Both the position numbers and the translations under genes were made by a program. A stretch of 9,232 nt of DNA, from NCBI GenBank assembly GCA_039934635.1, contig JBDTLT010000221.1:1-9232 (forward strand), in the 5' to 3' direction. Position 1 is the stretch's first letter. Every line of letters begins with the position of its first letter. Source of the stretch: DATLFA01 sp039934635 (GTDB lineage Bacteria; Actinomycetota; Acidimicrobiia; Acidimicrobiales; WLNW01). Positions 5,713-9,232 of the stretch are shown here, piece after piece. The notes under the pieces are model-generated. The model searched no databases, was not told where the DNA came from, and was given only the letters and a program-made list of their open reading frames with translations.

Positions 5713-5718
5713 AGACTA
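5713..5718 (-). promoter_or_regulatory. Possible -10 element for the queF-STAND operon
   Basis: TAGTCT on the minus strand fits TANNNT and lies 21 bases upstream of the queF-like ATG, in the 89-bp gap shared with the divergent PAP2/DGK gene. No good -35 hexamer is seen. Confidence 0.3.
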
Positions 5719-5762
5719 GCCACCCACCATCGCTGGTCCGTGCACACGTTTCATACGTTCGT

Positions 5763-5776
5763 CACCGGGTACGGTG
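5763..5776 (+). promoter_or_regulatory. Putative leaderless promoter and small palindrome before the PAP2/DGK gene
   Basis: TACGGT (5770-5775) fits the actinobacterial -10 pattern TANNNT and ends five bases before GTG 5781, a spacing consistent with transcription starting at or near the start codon. It overlaps an inverted repeat CACCG-GGTA-CGGTG (5763-5776) that could be an operator. The alternative is that GGTGAGG at 5773-5779 acts as a ribosome site for ATG 5793, at a rather long 13-base spacing. Confidence 0.35.
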
Positions 5777-5780
5777 AGGC

Positions 5781-7265
5781 GTGCCTCCGCCGATGATTCC
5801 TCGCGTCGACGGGGGGTCTCGGTTCCCGAAGTTGCACCGCATCGACCTCGCGCTGTTTCGGCGCGCAACAGAGCGTCCTGCGCCCCATATCGATCGCGTG
5901 TTGTATCCGCTCAGTCGCGCGGCGAATCACTCCAAATTGTGGGTCGGCATAGCGGCGCTGCTCGCGCTGCGCGGTGGAAGGGCCAACCGGCGCGCGGCAA
6001 TGCGGGGCTTATTGTCGGTCGGCGCGACGTCAGCGATCACCAACGCGTTGATCAAACCGGTTGCGGCGCGGGCCCGGCCGGCCCCGACGCCCTCGGCGTG
6101 GCTGACTCGGGTCGCGAAGGTGCCGGCGTCGACCTCGTTCCCTTCGGGCCATTCCGCATCGGCGGCCGCATTCGCCGTAGGCGTGGGAATGGAGGCGCCC
6201 TACCTCGCGGCCCCGCTCGGTCTGGCCGCCGCTGCCGTGGGTTGGTCGCGCGTCCGTACGCGGGTGCACTATCCGGGCGACGTCGTAGCCGGGCTTCTGA
6301 CCGGCTCCGCGATCGCATTCGCAACGCGTTACTCGTGGCCGGTGCGTCCGCGAGAACCGGCCGCGGTACGGCCGGCGTCACCTCGCACTCCCCGCGCCGA
6401 CACCGACGGCACCGGGCTCACCGTCGTGCTGAACCCATCTGCGGGATCCGCGCGAAGTGGTGATCCCATCGGCTTTCTGCGCGACGAACTGCCCCGAGCT
6501 TCGTTCAACGTGCTCGATGAGGGCGGCGATCTGATCGAGGCGCTCGATGCTGCATCGAACGGCGACGTCATCGGAATCATCGGCGGCGACGGCTCCATCA
6601 ATGCCGCCGCCGACGTCGCGCTGCGTACGCGCAAACCGTTGGCAGTGTTTCCCGGCGGCACACTCAACCACTTCGCCCGCGACCTCGGCCTCGATACGCT
6701 CGACGGCACCGTCGAAGCAATCAGAGCCAAGTCGCTCGGTTCGGTCGACGTCGGCCGCATCGATGGGGCGCCATTCTTGAACACCGCCAGTTTCGGTAGC
6801 TACGCCGCACTCGTCGACATGCGCGAGCAACACGAGGAGCGATTCGGCAAGTGGTTGGCGATGGGCTGGGCGTTGATCAGGATTCTGCGTCGGGCCGAGC
6901 CCGTCGACGTGACCATCAACGGTACGCGCCGCTCGATCTGGTTGATCTTCATCGGCAACGGTGAGTACGGCCCGCCAGGGCTCGCGCCGAGCTGGCGTGA
7001 GCACCTCGACGATGGTGTCTTCGACGTGCGCTATGTGGAAGACACCGGCCCGTACAGCCGTCTGCGACTGATCGCCGCCGTGCTCACCGGCCAACTCACC
7101 CGTACCAACACCTACACGCGCGAGTTGCTGCCGACGATCGAGATCGAGTCGCACCGCGGCCCGCTACGACTCGCTCGAGATGGTGAGACGTTCGACGGTC
7201 CGTCGACGTTCACGATCGAAAAGAGCAGCACTCGTCTTGCGACCTACGTCTTGCCGAGAACGTGA
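5781..7265 (+). CDS. Bifunctional PAP2 phosphatase / diacylglycerol (lipid) kinase
   Basis: This 494-residue fusion joins two lipid-phosphate enzymes. The N-terminal half (about 40-185) is a membrane PAP2 phosphatase with all three signature motifs: K92-x6-R99-P100, PSGHS at 121-125, and S156-R157-x5-H163-xxx-D167. Hydrophobic segments lie near 53-64, 126-153 and 166-182. A proline/arginine-rich linker (186-210) leads to a DAGK/LCB5-type kinase domain (about 212-494) with the ATP motif GGDGS at 268-272 and PGGTLNHFARDL at 291-302. One half would remove phosphate from a lipid phosphate or diphosphate and the other would phosphorylate a lipid such as diacylglycerol. This fusion is known in actinomycetes; the true substrates cannot be read here. 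GTG 5781 is chosen for its leaderless-like promoter; ATG 5793 is possible. A strong hairpin follows the stop at once. Confidence 0.93.
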   Translation: MPPPMIPRVDGGSRFPKLHRIDLALFRRATERPAPHIDRVLYPLSRAANHSKLWVGIAALLALRGGRANRRAAMRGLLSVGATSAITNALIKPVAARARPAPTPSAWLTRVAKVPASTSFPSGHSASAAAFAVGVGMEAPYLAAPLGLAAAAVGWSRVRTRVHYPGDVVAGLLTGSAIAFATRYSWPVRPREPAAVRPASPRTPRADTDGTGLTVVLNPSAGSARSGDPIGFLRDELPRASFNVLDEGGDLIEALDAASNGDVIGIIGGDGSINAAADVALRTRKPLAVFPGGTLNHFARDLGLDTLDGTVEAIRAKSLGSVDVGRIDGAPFLNTASFGSYAALVDMREQHEERFGKWLAMGWALIRILRRAEPVDVTINGTRRSIWLIFIGNGEYGPPGLAPSWREHLDDGVFDVRYVEDTGPYSRLRLIAAVLTGQLTRTNTYTRELLPTIEIESHRGPLRLARDGETFDGPSTFTIEKSSTRLATYVLPRT

Positions 7266-7289
7266 GGTCGGTCGACGATGCGACCGACC
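7266..7289 (+). terminator. Hairpin directly after the PAP2/DGK stop
   Basis: GGTCGGTCG (7266-7274) and CGACCGACC (7281-7289) form a perfect 9-bp GC-rich stem with a 6-nt loop, beginning at the base after the TGA. No T-tract follows. It is probably a terminator of the U-less actinobacterial kind, and may also limit read-through into the peroxiredoxin gene 22 bases on. Confidence 0.65.
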
Positions 7290-7311
7290 GCATCAGCGTT
7301 AGGATCTCTTC

Positions 7312-7779
7312 GTGCTCGCACCTGGTGACCCCGCCCCCGATTTCGCACTGTTGGATCAAGACGAGCGCGTAGTGCGACTCGATGACCTGCGGGGCGCGTG
7401 GGTCGTGTTGTGGTGGTACCCCAAAGCGTCGACCGGCGGTTGAACGCGCGAAGGCCAGGGCTTCCGTGATCGAAGCCCACAGTTCGACGAACTCGGTGCC
7501 ACGATCGTCGGAGCCTCGTTCGACACCCCCGCCGACAACAAGATCTTTGCGAACAACGAACAGTTCGGCTACCGCTTGCTCTCTGATGTCGACCGCGTCG
7601 CCGGCCACGCGTACGGCGTCGAGCGCGGGCCCGATGAGGCCAACCCGCTCTACCCGAAGCGCATGTCGTTCCTCATAGATCCCGACGGTGTCATCGCTCG
7701 GGTGTACGAAGTGAGCGACGCCGGCGCCCACCCCGAAGTCGTGCTCGAGGATCTGCGGCGGTTCACCTCGGCCGCGTGA
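7312..7779 (+). CDS. Peroxiredoxin selenoprotein (Bcp/AhpC-TSA type) with in-frame UGA as Sec44
   Basis: From GTG 7312 the frame runs unbroken to TGA 7777-7779 except for one TGA at 7441-7443 (codon 44); full length is 155 residues. Peroxiredoxin features lie on both sides of that codon. Before it are PAPDFALLDQD, LRGAWVVLWWYPKAST and GG. After it are TREGQGFRD, the Arg of KRMSFLIDPDG (R117) and a C-terminal helix. The internal TGA falls exactly at the peroxidatic cysteine of PxxxTxxC (P37, T41, U44). No frameshift is needed and the protein has no cysteine, so it would be a one-Sec enzyme reducing hydrogen peroxide or organic peroxides with an external reductant. A hairpin matching a bacterial SECIS follows at 7458-7478. 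The ribosome site AGGA (7301-7304) is 7 bases before the GTG. The less likely alternative is a Cys-to-stop pseudogene or a base error. Confidence 0.85.
7458..7478 (+). promoter_or_regulatory. Putative bacterial SECIS hairpin in the peroxiredoxin mRNA
   Basis: GGGCTTC (7458-7464) and GAAGCCC (7472-7478) pair perfectly around the loop CGTGATC (7465-7471). The apical loop starts 21 nt after the UGA, inside the 16-37 nt range described for bacterial SECIS elements. The loop has G at its second position, followed by U. It is wholly inside the coding sequence, as bacterial SECIS elements are. It would recruit SelB with Sec-tRNA to decode UGA 7441-7443. Confidence 0.75.
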
Positions 7780-7835
7780 CATTCGCGGCGAGGGCGCGTT
7801 TGAATGCCGGCCACCCCGGGTAGCGGCAACACCCC

Positions 7836-8960
7836 ATGGTGCAACTGCTGGGTACGCCGGCTCCCCCCACTCCCGAGGAGCCCCGGCGCCGGCAGACCTG
7901 GGCTGACGTTCCGTGGCGGACAATCGTCGCCACTGTTGGCCTCGTGGTCGCCACGGTTGCGACGATCGCGCTCATCGCCGTCACGGTGCGCATCCTCATA
8001 TGGATGCTCATCGCGGGGTTCTTCGCCATTGTCCTTGCGCCAGCGGTGGCCCGGGTGCAAGCGCACGTGCGCGGGCGACGCGCGGTCGCGACGTCGATCG
8101 TCATGTTCTCGAGCGCCCTCCTCGTCATCGGGCTACTGACGTTGTTCGCCCTGCCCGTCCGCACTCAGGCGATCAGCGCCGCCACCGATCTCCCCGGCAC
8201 CATCGACGCCGCGGCCGAAGGCAAAGGCCCGGTCGGGCAATCGGTGCAAAAGCTGCATCTTCAAAGCTTTGTACGAGAGCACCAAAGTGACATCGAAAAG
8301 TGGGCGGATGACCTGCAGGGCTCATCGTTTTCGATCGCCCGGCGGGTCATCAACATCGTCGTTGCCATCGTCACTGTGTTCGTCATCACCTTTCTCTTCC
8401 TCACTCAGTCGACTGCACTCAGTCAAGCCGCAATCCGCGTGATTCCCGAGCGACGAAGGCCCGCCGCGCAACGAGCCGCGGCCGACGCTTCGCGCGCGAT
8501 CAGCGGCTACATGATCGGCAACCTCTTGATCAGTCTCATCGCGGGTATCGCGGCGTTCCTGTGCTTGCTCTTGCTCGGCGTCCCCAATCCGGTCGTTCTC
8601 GCGTTGTGGGTTGCCTTCGCCGACCTCGTCCCGCTCGTCGGAGCCACGATCGGCGCAGCACTCGCCGTCTTCGCCGCGTTCTTGCACTCACCAACTGCGG
8701 GAATCGTGGCGATCATCTTCTTCGTCGTCTATCAACAAATCGAGAACAGCGCGCTCCAACCATTGGTCATGAGTCGCACCGTGCAGGTGAACCCCCTCGT
8801 CGTCATACTCAGCGTGCTGATCGGTGTCGAAGTGTTCGGGATCACGGGCGCGCTCCTTGCAATACCGATCGTGGGTGCCCTGCAGGTTGCGGTGCGGGCA
8901 GCGTGGCACGAATACCACCAAGGGCATCTCCGCCTCGACGCCGACGGCTCAACCGGTTGA
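7836..8960 (+). CDS. AI-2E/PerM family (UPF0118) membrane transporter
   Basis: The 374-residue membrane protein has the family's layout. A proline/arginine-rich cytoplasmic N-terminus (1-28) is followed by three hydrophobic segments at about 29-52, 53-71 and 86-107. A soluble stretch (about 108-165, ending ...REHQSDIEKWADDL) comes next, then four or five more segments from about 170 to 356. Conserved C-terminal features are visible: AFADLVPLVGATIGAALAV (261-279), YQQIENSALQPLVMSR (299-314), VNPLVVILSVLIG (318-330) and FGITGALLAIPI (334-345). Members are linked to autoinducer-2 export, ion or proton antiport and other transport, so no substrate is assigned. ATG 7836 has no strong ribosome site. 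The 56-bp gap after the peroxiredoxin has no clear promoter or terminator, so co-transcription with it is possible. Confidence 0.9.
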   Translation: MVQLLGTPAPPTPEEPRRRQTWADVPWRTIVATVGLVVATVATIALIAVTVRILIWMLIAGFFAIVLAPAVARVQAHVRGRRAVATSIVMFSSALLVIGLLTLFALPVRTQAISAATDLPGTIDAAAEGKGPVGQSVQKLHLQSFVREHQSDIEKWADDLQGSSFSIARRVINIVVAIVTVFVITFLFLTQSTALSQAAIRVIPERRRPAAQRAAADASRAISGYMIGNLLISLIAGIAAFLCLLLLGVPNPVVLALWVAFADLVPLVGATIGAALAVFAAFLHSPTAGIVAIIFFVVYQQIENSALQPLVMSRTVQVNPLVVILSVLIGVEVFGITGALLAIPIVGALQVAVRAAWHEYHQGHLRLDADGSTG

Positions 8961-8965
8961 TCAAG

Positions 8966-8971
8966 TAAAAT
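8966..8971 (+). promoter_or_regulatory. Probable -10 element of a leaderless promoter
   Basis: TAAAAT stands out as AT-rich in GC-rich DNA and ends seven bases before GTG 8979 / ten before ATG 8982. There is no ribosome binding site before these starts, which fits a leaderless transcript. No clear -35 hexamer is seen. Confidence 0.5.
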
Positions 8972-8978
8972 TGCGTTC

Positions 8979-9232
8979 GTGATGCGATCCACCTTCGACT
9001 GTGCCGTCGTCACCGGGGCGGCCAGTGGTATCGGCGCCGCGTTGGCGCGCCGGCTCCACGGACGGGGCGCGCGCCTCGTGTGCCTCAACGCGGACATCGT
9101 GAGCACGCACCCTGGGTCCGTATGGGAAGCCCCGCACAGCGAGTGGCAACGCGTCATCGGTGTCAATCTCGGCGGTGTGGTCAATGGCCTCCGTGCGTTC
9201 GTGCCACGACTGCTGGCGGATGGTTCACCGAG
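8979..9232 (+). CDS. Short-chain dehydrogenase (SDR), 3' end off the window, with apparent internal deletion
   Basis: The frame starts GTG-ATG (8979/8982; numbering from the ATG) and is open to the edge, 83 codons. The N-terminus has the classical SDR cofactor motif TGAASGIG at 11-18, then LARRLHGRGARLVCL. Directly after comes LNADIVS at 35-41, which looks like the NAG strand of the family (NAG changed to NAD). WQRVIGVNLGGVVNGLRAFVP follows at normal distance from it. In intact classical SDRs the TGxxxGIG and NAG motifs are about 75 residues apart; here they are about 25 apart. Some 50 residues (end of strand 2 to strand 4, including the acidic cofactor-selecting and DV positions) therefore seem missing without a frame change. 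The catalytic Ser-Tyr-Lys lies beyond the window. It may be a decaying gene, an assembly collapse or an odd family member. Confidence 0.7.
   Translation, partial: MMRSTFDCAVVTGAASGIGAALARRLHGRGARLVCLNADIVSTHPGSVWEAPHSEWQRVIGVNLGGVVNGLRAFVPRLLADGSP

Noticed and set aside
7312..7443. Peroxiredoxin as a simple pseudogene broken by a stop
   Set aside because: One TGA only, exactly at the catalytic position, no frameshift, good codons on both sides and a SECIS-like hairpin at the right distance make selenocysteine the better reading. It is not excluded until the sel genes are checked.
7576..7779. A separate small gene starting with ATG inside the peroxiredoxin
   Set aside because: It is the C-terminal part of the peroxiredoxin in another reading choice of start. 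The true frame continues upstream through the UGA codon to GTG 7312.
7210..7923. 237-codon minus-strand frame over the peroxiredoxin
   Set aside because: Antisense to three better supported plus-strand genes and without domain features. Long antisense frames are expected in GC-rich coding DNA.

Overview
The window is GC-rich and fits an actinomycete, possibly from the Acidimicrobiia. The grounds are a fused PAP2 phosphatase/diacylglycerol kinase, frequent GTG/TTG starts, apparently leaderless promoters, and a STAND ATPase of actinobacterial AfsR/LuxR-like type. The class-level placement is inference.

Left edge (1-645): a two-gene minus-strand module resembling a toxin-antitoxin pair, then about 190 bases of repeat-bearing non-coding DNA, then the 3' half of a tRNA-Ala(UGC) gene on the plus strand. 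The 5' half of that tRNA is missing. This is what an integrase leaves at the far end of an element inserted in a tRNA gene, so the window probably begins inside the right end of an integrated element and enters older chromosome at about 600-645.

Middle (646-5691): everything is on the minus strand. Read in the direction of transcription, a likely operon runs queF-like reductase (5691-5287), small membrane protein (5290-5060, ATGA overlap), large DUF4062-STAND ATPase (5034-2452), and VOC-family protein (2440-2006). Further on come a DUF4177-like protein (1891-1625) and a voltage-gated potassium channel (1530-814).

Right (5781-9232): everything is on the plus strand. The order is the bifunctional PAP2/diacylglycerol kinase protein, a peroxiredoxin, an AI-2E/PerM-family membrane protein, and the 5' part of a short-chain dehydrogenase that appears to lack about 50 internal residues.

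The strongest observation is the peroxiredoxin at 7312-7779. Its reading frame is continuous except for one TGA, and that TGA lies exactly at the peroxidatic residue of the PxxxTxxC motif. A perfect 7-bp hairpin follows, with its apical loop 21 nt after the TGA and a G at loop position 2, which meets the usual description of a bacterial SECIS element. The gene is best read as a selenoprotein peroxiredoxin with no cysteine elsewhere. Ordinary ORF calling would break it in two. Second in interest are the queF/DUF4062-STAND operon and the tRNA-Ala attachment-site remnant.
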